The notes beneath the pieces are model-generated. The model saw only the letters and a program-made list of their open reading frames with translations, was not told where the DNA came from and made no database searches. A program made the position numbers and the translations under genes. Positions 22,420 through 32,918 of a DNA stretch of 64,000 nucleotides are shown here, piece after piece; the stretch's first letter is position 1; each line of letters starts with the position of its first letter. This DNA is from Beroe forskalii. Its lineage: Eukaryota > Ctenophora > Nuda > Beroida > Beroidae. The stretch is taken from positions 1,426,001-1,490,000 of the forward strand of contig WFMF01000005.1 in the NCBI GenBank assembly GCA_011033025.1, in the 5' to 3' direction.

Positions 22420-24243
22420 ATGGTCAATATTAATTTTAAAGATATCATTCAAATATCCTGTCTCAGTACCGCCGATGGAGAAATCATCAATTCTGCTAAG
22501 GGGATAGCCAATGAGCTCGGTGCCTTCTTCGAAAGCACTTTCGTCAAAGAGGATACTGAAACCCCCCTTCCGACCCTTGAGCACCGAAACAGCAACCATG
22601 GTACCATTCAGGATATAACATTTGATACAGAAGAAGTTAGAAGTCTTCTCAAGAACTTGAATATTTGGAAATCTATGGGACCTGATGAAATCCATCCCAA
22701 GCTTTTAAAATCCCTTTCAGAGAACGACGAGTTTGTGTGTGCTGTGACATCTCTCTTCCAGTTGAGCTACGACAATGGGAATCTCCCTGAAATGTGGAAG
22801 CAAGCTAACATAACAGCATTACATAAAAAGGGCGACAAGTCCAAAGCGAGCAACTACAGACCGATCAGTCTGACATGTGTTCTTGCCAAGATATTTGAGA
22901 AGATCATAAGGAATCATATCCTTGGCCATGTGGCACCAATGATAGTGACGGAGCAACACGGATTCTTACCGAAGAAATCATGTGTATCAAATCTTCTCGA
23001 GTGTATTGATGTGATCACTGATATGATATCAAAGGATGGATCTGCCGATGTACTGTATCTCGACTTTCAAAAGGCGTTTGATTCAGTACCTCATAAGCGA
23101 TTGCTGAGTAAGCTTGAGGCCTATGGGGTAACTGGTAAGACTCTTGAAATTGTCAAAGACTTCCTTTCCGGGAGAACTTTCCGTGTTAGGGTTGGCTCCA
23201 CATTCTCAGATTGGTTTAAAGTATTATCAGGCGTCCCTCAAGGAACAGTTTTAGGACCTCTCCTCTTTCTCATTTTCATCAACGATTTGCCAGAAGGATT
23301 AAATAGCTTTGCCTCTCTTTTTGCGGATGATCTCAAGTTGGTGACAAGTACTTGCGCTAATGAAATGGCACAGGCTGACATTGATAGACTGAATAACTGG
23401 GAGAAGAAATGGCTGCTATCGTTTAATATCAATGATGGAAAATGTAAAGTACTTCATATTGGGCCGAAGAATCCTCGCCACACTTACACAATGAATGGGG
23501 AAAGCCTTCCCCAGGTGGAGTCTGAAAAGGACTTGGGACTTTACACTGATGAAGTTCTTAGCTGGAGCATTCACATCGAAAAAAGTGTGAACAAAGCGAA
23601 ATCTGTCATCGGCTGGGTGAAAAGGAGCCTAATCTGTCGTAACAAATTCGTTATGATAAATGTCTACAAAAGTCTAGTAAGACCTCACATTGAATATGCA
23701 GTACAAGCTTGGAATCTACCTGCTGTTCATGGTAACTGGAGGCAGATATTGCTACTAGAAGATGTCCAAAGATCCTTTACTAGGCTGATTGACGGAATTG
23801 GAATCCTTCCTTACCACACCAGGTTAAAGAAACTCCAGTTAACCACCCTGCTAGAGCGCAGGATGAGAAGTGATCTGATTGAAACCTTCAAAATCACTAC
23901 TGGTAAAGTGGACTATGGGGAAGGTTTGTTCAGACTCTCTCGTAGTGGGAAGAACATACTGAAAGATAAACGAGGGGATAGAATTATCAGTAACAGAGTG
24001 GCCAACTACTGGAATAAGATACCTGGCTGGGTGAAAGAATGTGACACAGTAGAAACCTTCAAAGCCCGCCTAGAGAGCTACAAGCAGGATACAATCGAGA
24101 GTGGCGCATCATCTCAGGGGCACTTCTGGGATCTTAGCGAAATTCTCTTGTCTAAAATCAATAATTGTGATCACGAGGCATACGAAATTTTCATGTTAAC
24201 AAATCCCAAAATAGCCAAATATAAAGGGGTGAATGTCACATGA
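22420..24243 (+). CDS. LINE reverse transcriptase (607 aa, uninterrupted)
   Basis: RT motifs in order: GDKSKASNYRPISLT, then LYLDFQKAFDSV (catalytic Asp), LSGVPQGTVLGPLLF, and SLFADDLKL (the catalytic DD box). The C-terminal RVANYWNKIPGWV block of jockey/CR1-type LINEs follows. The catalytic residues are present and there is no stop or frameshift over 1.8 kb, which suggests a fairly recent insertion. The first codon used here is only the first ATG of a truncated frame. The native start lies in lost sequence. There is no zinc finger or RNase H. Confidence 0.9.
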   Translation: MVNINFKDIIQISCLSTADGEIINSAKGIANELGAFFESTFVKEDTETPLPTLEHRNSNHGTIQDITFDTEEVRSLLKNLNIWKSMGPDEIHPKLLKSLSENDEFVCAVTSLFQLSYDNGNLPEMWKQANITALHKKGDKSKASNYRPISLTCVLAKIFEKIIRNHILGHVAPMIVTEQHGFLPKKSCVSNLLECIDVITDMISKDGSADVLYLDFQKAFDSVPHKRLLSKLEAYGVTGKTLEIVKDFLSGRTFRVRVGSTFSDWFKVLSGVPQGTVLGPLLFLIFINDLPEGLNSFASLFADDLKLVTSTCANEMAQADIDRLNNWEKKWLLSFNINDGKCKVLHIGPKNPRHTYTMNGESLPQVESEKDLGLYTDEVLSWSIHIEKSVNKAKSVIGWVKRSLICRNKFVMINVYKSLVRPHIEYAVQAWNLPAVHGNWRQILLLEDVQRSFTRLIDGIGILPYHTRLKKLQLTTLLERRMRSDLIETFKITTGKVDYGEGLFRLSRSGKNILKDKRGDRIISNRVANYWNKIPGWVKECDTVETFKARLESYKQDTIESGASSQGHFWDLSEILLSKINNCDHEAYEIFMLTNPKIAKYKGVNVT

Positions 24244-24474
24244 TTCTATGTCCTATTTACCTATTTTCAATCATAAGCAAAAAATTCGAATGAGTTAAAA
24301 TTACGTGATTCAATTCGTTAAAAATCAGAATAAGTAATTGTGTGCCTAATGCACGATAGTTTTTGATTTTATCATTGTGCGAAACGTAATAGGGTAGAGG
24401 GAAGAAGGGTTTTAATGATATACCAGAGTTGGCCATGAGGCCAAAATTTTATTATTATTATTATTATTATTTAA
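22420..24474 (+). mobile_element. CR1/jockey-type LINE, 5'-truncated
   Basis: The copy starts inside the coding region, so the endonuclease half is missing. It runs through an open RT frame and a 3' UTR to a simple-repeat tail (TTA)n at about 24451-24474. Just before the tail, TTGGCC-ATGA-GGCCAA (24429-24444) forms a small hairpin. A terminal stem-loop beside a short tandem tail is a known feature of CR1/L2-type elements. It lies about 330 bp upstream of gene A exon 1, in the opposite orientation. Confidence 0.85.
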
Positions 24475-24655
24475 ATTAATAATAAAATCATTAAACGTAT
24501 TAAACCAAAAAAGTGCCATCCGGCATCCGCCATTGTTAAATATTCACCAAGATATAAACATTATTAAATAACACTTTTTATAGAAGAAATTAAAAAACAA
24601 TGCGTCTGAAAGAGTTACTGCTTTATTCTAGTACTTAGTACCACTGCTTAGCTGA

Positions 24656-24705
24656 TTAGTTTTCTTTGTTTTCTCCCCTCTTTTGACCTTTTCGTCTTGC
24701 AGTAA
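24656..24705 (-). pseudogene. Last exon of a broken DLGAP-like copy (C)
   Basis: This 50-bp stretch, with its TTCAG acceptor and an AATAAA 29 bp below the stop, is a close copy of the final exon of gene B. It encodes the same tail, VTARRKGQKRGENKEN. About 150 bp of surrounding sequence (24594-24750) also matches 37237-37386. The other surviving piece is at 31359-31470. Confidence 0.75.
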
Positions 24706-24830
24706 CTGAATACAAGGGTTAGAAGGTTCATAGTAGCATGATACAGGGATATCACAAGGTACTTGCACCTAAAGACAACTGATATGACAGCACTGGTATG
24801 TTAGTAAGATTTAAACCCTTGCAAGTTGCA

Positions 24831-24965
24831 GTGGCAGTTCGAACTGCAGTTTTGCGTGTGCGGCGTAAGTTTGCGCGGCGTATAGACATGTCATTTATAT
24901 GTCTTTACAGTTTACGCCGCGCAAACTCACGCCACGCACACAAAACTGCAGTTCGAACTGTCACC
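24831..24965. mobile_element. MITE-like inverted repeat, about 135 bp
   Basis: Ends GTGGCAGTTCGAACTGCAG and CTGCAGTTCGAACTGTCAC are inverted, continuing as TTTTG..GTGTG / CACAC.CAAAA and TTTGCGCGGCGTA / TACGCCGCGCAAA. The small centre holds ATAGACATGTCATTTATATG. There is no coding capacity and no clear target duplication. Confidence 0.78.
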
Positions 24966-25039
24966 GTTGGAAGTTACAACGTGACTATTCCTGGGGTATG
25001 GGTTGGATTAATTGTTTCCATCAAACAGACCATTGATGA

Positions 25040-25600
25040 AAATGAGGAAATTTAAAGGACCTAATAATAATATTGTTCCTTGAGGGGCACTTCATGATTT
25101 CATAATACATCGAGCCAGTCAGAATACTTGGAGTCAACGTTCTTGAGATTTATGCATCATTTAAACATAAAATATTTGAGATAATTAGAATTCTACATAC
25201 GTCAATATAAAGATTGATTTTCATTAAAAACCAATCTTATTATACTACTCAAAACACAAATTCAACAGTCGCCATACTTTTTTTGAATAGCACCCTGGTC
25301 AAGGCAATTCGGTGAGTAACTTTGTTCGAGGCCGGGAGACTTTGTGCGGGTGTAATGAGTCTTGGGCAGTTTCTCTTTGTCGGGGTTCGACAAAAACACT
25401 TAAGTGGGTCCCTGCGTAGAGGAGAAATCTTGAACTAACCACGTCTGTGTCCATGGTGAATATAACGCTGCTCTTACAATTCCACGAAAAGAGTTAAATA
25501 GTTTGCGATCCATTTGAAGAAGCTCACTTTTTTGTGAGTTCGGCGAATGCGCTTAGTTTCAAGCCATAAGTTTTATGATTTTGTAATCTGATAAGTTTCA
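25040..25600 (+). promoter_or_regulatory. Upstream region of the receptor gene, with a possible 5' UTR intron
   Basis: A good donor (ATTCG|GTGAGTAAC at 25311) and an acceptor (GATAAGTTTCAG, ending at 25600) could bound an intron of about 290 bp in the 5' UTR, leaving 15 bases before the ATG. This is inferred from splice consensus only. No TATA box was evident. Confidence 0.3.
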
Positions 25601-25615
25601 GCTTTGGTTCAAGAA

Positions 25616-28600
25616 ATGTTACTTGGCGTTGCTTCAACTTTCATGGCCAGCCTCATTGTTATAGGCAATGCAGCGGACATGGAATTCAGACTTGGCGACT
25701 CGTTTGGGAATCTTAAAAATCAATTTTCTGGTTTTGTAAGAGTGAAAACAAAACTTGGAACGGGCTTAATGTGCCTGAGTGATATTGGAACATTGCAACA
25801 CACTGCGCATGTAGTTTGCAAGGAAATGGGATTTGCAGATGCTGTCGATTGGTTTGGAATTGATCATTCTTTTCGGGAATATTTAACTAATCTTGCCAAT
25901 AGTGAAATCAATGACGCAATCGTCACAGACATTGATTGTCCTGCTTCCGCCACAAGATTTGACGAGTGTACTTTTAAAATGGGAAAGGACATCGAATGCC
26001 CGCATCTCGAGTTTCCCCCCCGCCGATCAGTAATAGCAGTTGTTTGCAGGCCTCTCAAACAAGACCCGTGTAATTTGGCATTCCACAACGGAGTCCTCAA
26101 AAACAAATGTCCGGGATTTCATTTTGTTAATGTGTTCAAATGTGTCTCTACTGACGAGTACTACTCAGTTATCAACAATAAATATGTAACACGAAGATGC
26201 TCCAACGACCCATTTAACTACCAAAGCTGCGGCATCAGCCAGGTTAACAGAATAATAAATAAAGTTGGAGCTTTGTGCAGCGACACTTTGTGTCGAAGAC
26301 ACAGCCATCTGCAGCAGGGAAACGATTCACTTGGAGAGTGGGACGCGTTATTAACAATTTCCATCTTTGATATGCTCAAGTGCAATTACGATTCCGGATC
26401 AGCCTGGATCCCTGAATCATACTCTGGGCTGTGTCTCCTACAAAACTTCTCGGGAACTTGCCAAGAATTTGGCTTCACCGCCAATGAAGATAATGTTGAT
26501 AAAGAAAATGATTGCGACCTAGTTTGCCCGAAATCGCAAAGCTGCACTGATGAAGCCAGGTGCAATGGTTTTCAGTACGGAATATTCTGTAAGAAAAACG
26601 GTCAGCAGGTTTACATCAAACCTTCGAGGATCTGTGATGGGGATGAAAACGACTGTAGCGACCAAAGAGACGAAAGGATTTGTAATCGCCAGCAGCTACT
26701 CCCATTGAATCAGAACAACTGCTGGTATTCCGTCTCATTAAGTTTTGGTCCAATATTCAACTTCACGCGCTGTGGGCCCCTGGAAAAAGACCCTGACTCG
26801 GCGTCTTCCTACACTGCGTCATTCTGTGAGGACTTCAAGGACCAAACGAACTGTTCCGATCCTTGGCGGGGTGTGCTGCAGTGCAACATAGGAGGGTACC
26901 CCTCCACAGTCTCATTGGCTGTGCTGTGTAAGAACTTGCGGAGGTTCTGTGACGATGGACTGGATGAAATGTGTGAAGCAGCATCACCCTCGTGCTACAT
27001 TCACAAACACTTGATGTGCAATGGAGTGTCGGACTGTGAGGATAACAGTGATGAAATGGGTGACAAATGCCAATCGTTACTCAGGGGAAAATGCGATCGT
27101 AGGTACCGGCATGCCGAGAATCTTCGCATACCTCTACATTGGTTAAACGATGGCATCCAAGATTGTATGTCTGGTGAAGACGAACTACTGGACATCTGGC
27201 CAACATGCCAAGTATTCGACCAGTTCCGAATAGTCTCTGATAACACGTCGTGCGAGAATGTCTTCGTTTGTAGCAGGGGTTCTCATGAATATGTGGAATT
27301 GGATCAGTTGTGTGATGGAGAGGAGGAATGTGAAAAGGAAACTTCAGTTTGTCATGCCGCAAGATTAACTGCCAGACCCTTTGTAACACCAGTAAGATAC
27401 AAAAACATCATGTACTTATTGCATTGTCTACCTGGTCTTGAGGCAAGCCATCATTTATTTGAGCCGTGCAGTCTGGAAACATTCAAAAACCCAAATTACC
27501 CCATATATGGGGTGCTACATGCAACTCAAATCAGAGTGCCAAGCCGTAAGATGAGCTGCAAGCACTCGTTTGGAGAATTGTACGTTCATATTAGTTGTTC
27601 AGAAAGATGCTTAGAATTAGATGCACGATGCTTACTGAAACCCCTTAAGCCAACCAGTTGCCAAAAGAGTTCTTTTGAAAAGATTGTTACCTTATCTGGA
27701 GATGGGATGCTTACTTTCGTGACTAAACACAAGGGAGAATTCCACAATGACCTATTTGAGTGCAGCAACATGAAGTGTATCAGCTATGATAAAGTGTGTG
27801 ATCTTGTCAACGATTGTGGGGACTATTCTGATGAGTATGGCTGTGTGAACAACTTTCAGTGCAAAGAGACCCAGCATTACATCAACATAGATAAGAAATG
27901 TGATGGAGCTTTCGATTGCAATGATTATTCAGATGAATGTAATGAGGAATGTAGCAGTCACATACTATCTTCATGGTCACTGAAGATAATAGCTTGGATA
28001 ATGGGCACCATGGCTGTCAGCTTCAATATTTTGGTTCTTCTCAGATTAGTAAATGATTCACCAACAGCAAAGTCATTCGCTGCAGTCAATAACGCCCTCC
28101 GCATCTTGATTTCTATAGGTGATCTTCTCACAGGCATTTACTTGCTCGTAATCTCAGTATTTGACACAGTTATAATTGGAAACCAGTATTGTGAGCGTCA
28201 GATGGAGTGGTTGAGTGGTAGTTTCTGTGCTGCATTGGGCGTCAGCATTACCTTAGGTGCCAATATCTCACTCTACTCAATGATGTGCCTCAGCATTTTC
28301 AGGGTCACAACCTTGCAAAAAATCAGTGGCGATGAGATGGGTAAATATGAAAAAATAGCTCTGACATTCATTATTATTGTCGTGGTGTTTTTATCAGCTG
28401 GATTAGCGCTTATCCCTTTGGCAGACAGCCTGAAGGACTTTTTCGTCGATGGACTCAGTTATAGTCGTGATATGAATTTGTTCCATGCTGCTGTGAGCAA
28501 ACAAAGTCATATCAACGTGTTCAAGGTGTATTATGGGAACAAGTTACGGCAAGACTTGAGTTGGGAAGAAATTGGACGGTTGCTGGATGATATGTTCACG

Positions 28601-29098
28601 AATAACTATGAAAGAATTCGCAGGAGTAAGATTCCTTTTTATGGAAACGCTGGAGTGTGTCTGTTCAAGTATTTCGTGAAAGCAAATGATCCTCAATTTC
28701 TATTTGTATGGCTCAACCTTGCCGTAAACCTTGCTAGCACTTGTGTCATAGCACTTTGCTACATAAAGATATTCATGTCTGCCAACAGAACAGCAAAACG
28801 TGTTCGCAACATGATGGCTGCCAATGATGGAAATGTGAAGAATCTAAAGCTGACCGATTACAGAAATCTATCACAAGAATCATCCTCACAGATTTGTCTT
28901 TGCTGGATTCCTTTCTTACTCACCTGTCTGTTTCATACTCTGGAAGTTATTGATGCCACGCCCTTTTACCCTGTTTTCTCGATCCTTGTGCTACCAATAA
29001 ATTCGGTGGCTAATCCAATCATATATGACGATTTCCTTATTAAGAAGGCTAATAAGGTTTTCGTGTTCATTACCAAAAACATTAGGCATCAACCCTGA
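25616..29098 (+). CDS. SRCR and LDLa-repeat seven-transmembrane receptor (1160 aa)
   Basis: The first ATG opens a hydrophobic signal peptide (LLGVASTFMASLIVIGNA). An SRCR-like module follows (about residues 35-150: GFVRVKTKLGTGLMC, VCKEMGF, then CPASATRFDEC). A cysteine-rich ectodomain contains LDL-receptor class A repeats near residues 340 (CDGDENDCSDQRDE), 468 (CNGVSDCEDNSDE), 566 (degenerate), 728 (CDLVNDCGDYSDE) and 762 (CDGAFDCNDYSDE). Seven hydrophobic segments run from residue 787 to the end, closing with NPIIY at 1133. The DRY position reads IFRVTT, and the second extracellular loop is very long. LDLa ectodomains on rhodopsin-type receptors are known from relaxin-receptor and snail GRL101-like families, but no leucine-rich repeats are seen here. 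The ligand is unknown. The coding region has no introns, unlike neighbouring cellular genes. It sits between two pieces of the broken DLGAP-like copy C. Confidence 0.88.
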   Translation: MLLGVASTFMASLIVIGNAADMEFRLGDSFGNLKNQFSGFVRVKTKLGTGLMCLSDIGTLQHTAHVVCKEMGFADAVDWFGIDHSFREYLTNLANSEINDAIVTDIDCPASATRFDECTFKMGKDIECPHLEFPPRRSVIAVVCRPLKQDPCNLAFHNGVLKNKCPGFHFVNVFKCVSTDEYYSVINNKYVTRRCSNDPFNYQSCGISQVNRIINKVGALCSDTLCRRHSHLQQGNDSLGEWDALLTISIFDMLKCNYDSGSAWIPESYSGLCLLQNFSGTCQEFGFTANEDNVDKENDCDLVCPKSQSCTDEARCNGFQYGIFCKKNGQQVYIKPSRICDGDENDCSDQRDERICNRQQLLPLNQNNCWYSVSLSFGPIFNFTRCGPLEKDPDSASSYTASFCEDFKDQTNCSDPWRGVLQCNIGGYPSTVSLAVLCKNLRRFCDDGLDEMCEAASPSCYIHKHLMCNGVSDCEDNSDEMGDKCQSLLRGKCDRRYRHAENLRIPLHWLNDGIQDCMSGEDELLDIWPTCQVFDQFRIVSDNTSCENVFVCSRGSHEYVELDQLCDGEEECEKETSVCHAARLTARPFVTPVRYKNIMYLLHCLPGLEASHHLFEPCSLETFKNPNYPIYGVLHATQIRVPSRKMSCKHSFGELYVHISCSERCLELDARCLLKPLKPTSCQKSSFEKIVTLSGDGMLTFVTKHKGEFHNDLFECSNMKCISYDKVCDLVNDCGDYSDEYGCVNNFQCKETQHYINIDKKCDGAFDCNDYSDECNEECSSHILSSWSLKIIAWIMGTMAVSFNILVLLRLVNDSPTAKSFAAVNNALRILISIGDLLTGIYLLVISVFDTVIIGNQYCERQMEWLSGSFCAALGVSITLGANISLYSMMCLSIFRVTTLQKISGDEMGKYEKIALTFIIIVVVFLSAGLALIPLADSLKDFFVDGLSYSRDMNLFHAAVSKQSHINVFKVYYGNKLRQDLSWEEIGRLLDDMFTNNYERIRRSKIPFYGNAGVCLFKYFVKANDPQFLFVWLNLAVNLASTCVIALCYIKIFMSANRTAKRVRNMMAANDGNVKNLKLTDYRNLSQESSSQICLCWIPFLLTCLFHTLEVIDATPFYPVFSILVLPINSVANPIIYDDFLIKKANKVFVFITKNIRHQP

Positions 29099-29159
29099 GA
29101 CATGCCAAGGAATCACTTTCTGATGCTCCACAATGCACAGTGAACTGTGCAGTTAAGTT

Positions 29160-29416
29160 ACACATTCTCTTTCTCTTAGTTACGCATTCTCTCTCAGTTA
29201 CGCATTCTCTCTCAGTTACGCATTCTCTCTCAGTTACGCATTCTCTCTCAGTTACGCATTCTCTCTCAGTTACGCATTCTCTCTCAGTTACGCATTCTCT
29301 CTCAGTTACGCACAAATGCTCAAATGGGTAGAAGAGCAACGACGTGCAACGTAACTAAGACAGAGAGAATGCGTAACTGAGGCGTAACTAAGGCGTGTGG
29401 TATACCACACGCCTTA
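29160..29416. repeat. 18-bp tandem repeat ending in inverted copies and a perfect palindrome
   Basis: Eight to nine copies of TTACGCATTCTCTCTCAG start about 60 bp after the receptor stop codon. An inverted copy (AGAGAGAATGCGTAACTGAG) follows near 29362. Then comes a perfect 28-bp palindrome (29389-29416) centred on GGTATACC. In RNA the array could fold back on the inverted copy. Confidence 0.85.
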
Positions 29417-30364
29417 ACCTGTTCCAGATTGTTGTGAATCCCTGAAAACCCTCATCCTCCCCCCAAGCAGGCGAAGTTCCAACTGAGGCTATCGCCCTGA
29501 TCCCCAGCAAGCGTTGCTCGAGCTTCTCACTCACATTGGGAGATCAGCAAATCCCTAAGCTCTCATCAAGAGGAAGACAGGAAGCTGAAGGTCGAGAACA
29601 AGTGCCTGACAGAGGACTTGCTACGCATTGACCAGTACTCCAGGAAGGGAGTTATGACCGTCACAGGACTCTCAGGGTCTACGTAGAAGGGGCTACGTAG
29701 ACCCCTGGATATAATCTATAAGCAGATAAGGGCAGCTGCAGCTCTCAGCACTACTACAGACCTTTACTTTGCCACCAGCTGGTTGTAATGTTACGTGCAT
29801 TGTTATATCATATTTTACATTTGATATTAATTAACTCAAACTCTCGTTTCTCTGTCTCTCGCCAACCTTACTCAAAGTTACTGATTGAAGTGAGAAAGTA
29901 GAAACCAGTAACACACGGAAAGTGCAAGACCCCGGCTGCTCAAGTCTCAACAGAAAGTCTCAACAGACATCGTTACGAGAGGAAAGATCCACCCTGTTAT
30001 CGCATTGTTGGCTGAAGCGTGCGCGGACCACGTGCGCAGGCCGTCACGTGATCCGCTGGAGAACCAATCAGAATCAAGCGCGACACCAGGGCGGGATACG
30101 GGGGTATAGGGAGTGCGGGGATTATCTGCTCACTTCTTCCTCATCTCTTCTTACAATCATTAACTTAGCCACGAGACACGAGTTTCTCTGAGTTCTGATT
30201 ATTCTAACTAACTTGGTAACTTGGTTGAGTTTTCGTTGAGTCGTAGGGTCATCAGAGTTCCGACCACCGCGCTGGTGAGTAGTCTACCAGAGAGTTAGAC
30301 CAGTTGCAGCAGTACCCGGCGACCAGAGGGGTGTCCGGTATCAAAGCAATGTAGTTCGACAAGT
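29417..30364 (+). other. Probable decayed retroelement sequence
   Basis: Around 29580-29680 one frame reads KVENKCLTEDLLRIDQYSRK, then GVMTVTGL. This resembles the end of the coiled coil in LINE ORF1 proteins (E..LR..D.YSRR..L.I.G). It has no intact frame. A CpG-rich stretch with CACGTG words follows (30000-30120). Its boundaries cannot be set. Confidence 0.35.
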
Positions 30365-30775
30365 TAGTTTTAAACGTGTCAAAGTTATCGACTGCTTTAA
30401 TAGTGCTTGGTACTTTGTTTCACAGTTTTGGACCCAAGACTGCAAAGGATCTGTCATGGGGCATCTGATTGGCCAATGAGCTTGACCTAGACAAGGGAGG
30501 AATCGCTGCTACTGCACCATACCTAGATGTTATGTTGAACTGGATGTTGCAGCAGTTATGGAGAATCCTCCACATCATCAGAATGATGTACCTTTCCCGT
30601 CTGCGTTACAGTCTCTCCCTGTAGTTCAGATGACGTAGGCCATATACCCGACTAGTGAAGGTCCTTTGGACTCCTTCAATCAGCTGGATATCACACACCT
30701 TGCCTAGGTTCCACAATGGGCAGCAGTATTCGAGTATACAGTTTCTCACCAGTGACTTGTACATCGTGGTCATCA
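30365..30775 (-). pseudogene. LINE reverse transcriptase C-terminal fossil
   Basis: On the minus strand a frame with several stops reads SLVRNCILEYCCPLWN, then LIEGVQRTFTSRVYGL, LNYRERL, and near the end SFAVLGPKL, then NKVPSTIKAVDNFDTFK. These are the conserved blocks downstream of the RT domain in jockey/CR1-type LINEs. It is degenerate and lacks the catalytic core. Confidence 0.7.
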
Positions 30776-31059
30776 CAGAACTGTCGCGAGTTTAAAGACA
30801 CTGAACACCCAAGACAGCGTACTCCTCGCCTTGGTTACCATACTCGCTTACCACAACAGCAAAACTCGGTGAGCAACAACAGAAGAAAGTGCACACAGAA
30901 CGAGAATAAGTGTGGAGCTTGTGATGAAATGCGCTTATCAACGTTCCACGTATACATATGCATTGTTTAATGGAAAGGTAAGTGGGTGTAATGTAGGTAC
31001 TATGATTAAGACAGAGCTATTTCGAGTTACAGAAAATATCATATAGGTAAGTTTATTGA

Positions 31060-31470
31060 CCCAATATTCACGGACCTCATTAAAATGATTCCCTGTGAGG
31101 CAAGTATTCCAAACTATGTACCTACTTATGCTAAGTTTTTGTGTAGGTTTTAGTAACTAAGTATATCGTACATTGTACATTGTGCATAGCAAATGTATTT
31201 GTACTTTTGTATTTGTAAGCTGGGGGAAATGAGAATGGTCAGAGACACACAGAGTTGGCGGATGTGAGGTGGAATTTTAGAAATGAGATGAGTTGTAGGT
31301 GAGTTGACATTGCGATAATTTTTGGAAGTACATCACAAGACAATGATTTGCCACTCACTTGGGTCGGTGTACCCCCAACTTGGTCCTCTGATTGTAGTTG
31401 TACTCTGTCACCTCTGCCACAGTCTCCTTCATGATGCGTTGGCATCGGCTGACGCCTGCTATGTGTGTTT
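31060..31470 (-). pseudogene. Broken DLGAP-like copy C: exon 2 remnant and flanking intron
   Basis: 31359-31470 copies gene B exon 2 (40341-40460), with the same splice sites (CTTTCAG acceptor, GTGAGT donor) and the same CGTCAGCCG..CAACGCATCATGAAGGA core. It has a 9-bp loss and a 1-bp gain that break the frame. 31060-31210 matches gene B intron 4 (38596-38760: CACGGACCTCATTAAAATGA). It then joins near 31220 to sequence matching intron 2 (about 40217). So exons 3 and 4 were deleted. The last exon survives at 24656-24705, with the receptor gene and LINE debris now in between. Confidence 0.78.
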
Positions 31471-31479
31471 CTGAAAGGA

Positions 31480-32918
31480 GACTGAGTCAAGACATGATAC
31501 ACGAACATTTACACATTCTGAGACACGACAAGAAAGAGGTTGGATCAAGACATCGAGAAATTCAAAATTCTACCTTGAGAGCATGGACTAATATGATTCC
31601 CCGACAAAAACCCCTCCCCATTAACCCTAACCTTTACCCTACCCTATTAAAGTATTAAGCTAACACAAACTGATGTACCTACACGTAGCTACTTATGGGG
31701 GCGTCTTTTGTCCAGGGGACTGATGTCCGCTCACCACTTATATACCGAGAGATAACAATCGCAATCGTAATGGTGCAAAACATTTCCTACCGACTGTCTG
31801 AAGAGGACGATCCTTCGGTCTCATGAGTCATGATACAGAAAGGCTCAGGAGTCAAGGAGACTTGACCGATCTCCATCTGCATTTCATTGTGTGGCTTTCC
31901 TTATCTTGTGTCAAGACTTCTTCGCCCATTACCTCAAATAAGTAGGTAAGTTATTATGTGAAAATGATTTGAGATTGAAATAGATTGAACCTGCGTTTGT
32001 CTTTCAAAACTCGAATATGTAAAGTAATGAAGGCAAAGGTATGAGGGATCAGTGTTTCGTACTTTCATTAACAGTAGTGTTCAGAAAGATTCACCCTTTG
32101 GTGGAAAAAATTTATGACTTCTGGTACACGGAAGAAAACGACCATGTGATTATGATAAAAATTGAAATACGTATGTAAATAATATGAAACAAAAACTGGC
32201 TATGTATCACGGCTGCTTTGATCACTCAATAATTCATACATAATGAATTATAATTGATATAATATTGAATGCCTATTTGGATGAAAAGTCTATTAAACAC
32301 AGTACAGCTAGGGAAAATTCATAACAATGGAAAAAAAAAACACATCGAAGTTACTTCATGAATAAGGGGTTAAGACCTGATTGTAAATTCTAAATTATGA
32401 ATTTTTAAAAATTTCAAATTCTTATTAAATTCTGGTTTTTGATTGAACAAGAGTACCTATGTATCAACAATCAATTTAATCATGAAAATAATTTAACTAA
32501 AAAACTACATATAAAAACATAATTATCATGTAACTAAAAACCAAGCGTTTAAAAACAATTTAATGGCAATTGCAAGGTGAAAATATAAATAAGTTAAAAA
32601 TCGAATGAAATAGGAGGATAAGTAATATAGAATATTATGAATTACAGTAAAAACTTAATCAGAGGATTTCATTGATACGAAATTTTCGATGATTCCGTTA
32701 TCCTAAAAACAATAAGTATAAACAAAACACTATATTGATAATTGATACATTCAAGTTTTCCATGAATTTTTGATAACATGATTAACAATATTTGATAAAT
32801 GTAAAAAAGTTTTTAAAACATTTTGAAAAGGTAAAATTACTATGCAACAGCAAAAATCAAACTTTTTCAATAATTTCAACTCGTCGACGCAAAAAGTCTT
32901 GGCTCCCATAGTCCTTAT
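31480..32918. other. AT-rich intergenic region below the oxygenase gene
   Basis: No exon or element was recognised. It presumably includes the 3' UTR of the minus-strand oxygenase, but I found no convincing polyadenylation signal close to its stop. Confidence 0.4.

Noticed and set aside
25604-25615. Receptor start at a TTG four codons upstream
   Set aside because: The first ATG at 25616 begins a clean signal peptide. The TTG is probably just past a splice acceptor.
29082-29339. Open frames on both strands with repeated VTEREC or SVTHSL words
   Set aside because: The 18-bp repeat is a multiple of three, so it stays open in several frames. Not a gene.
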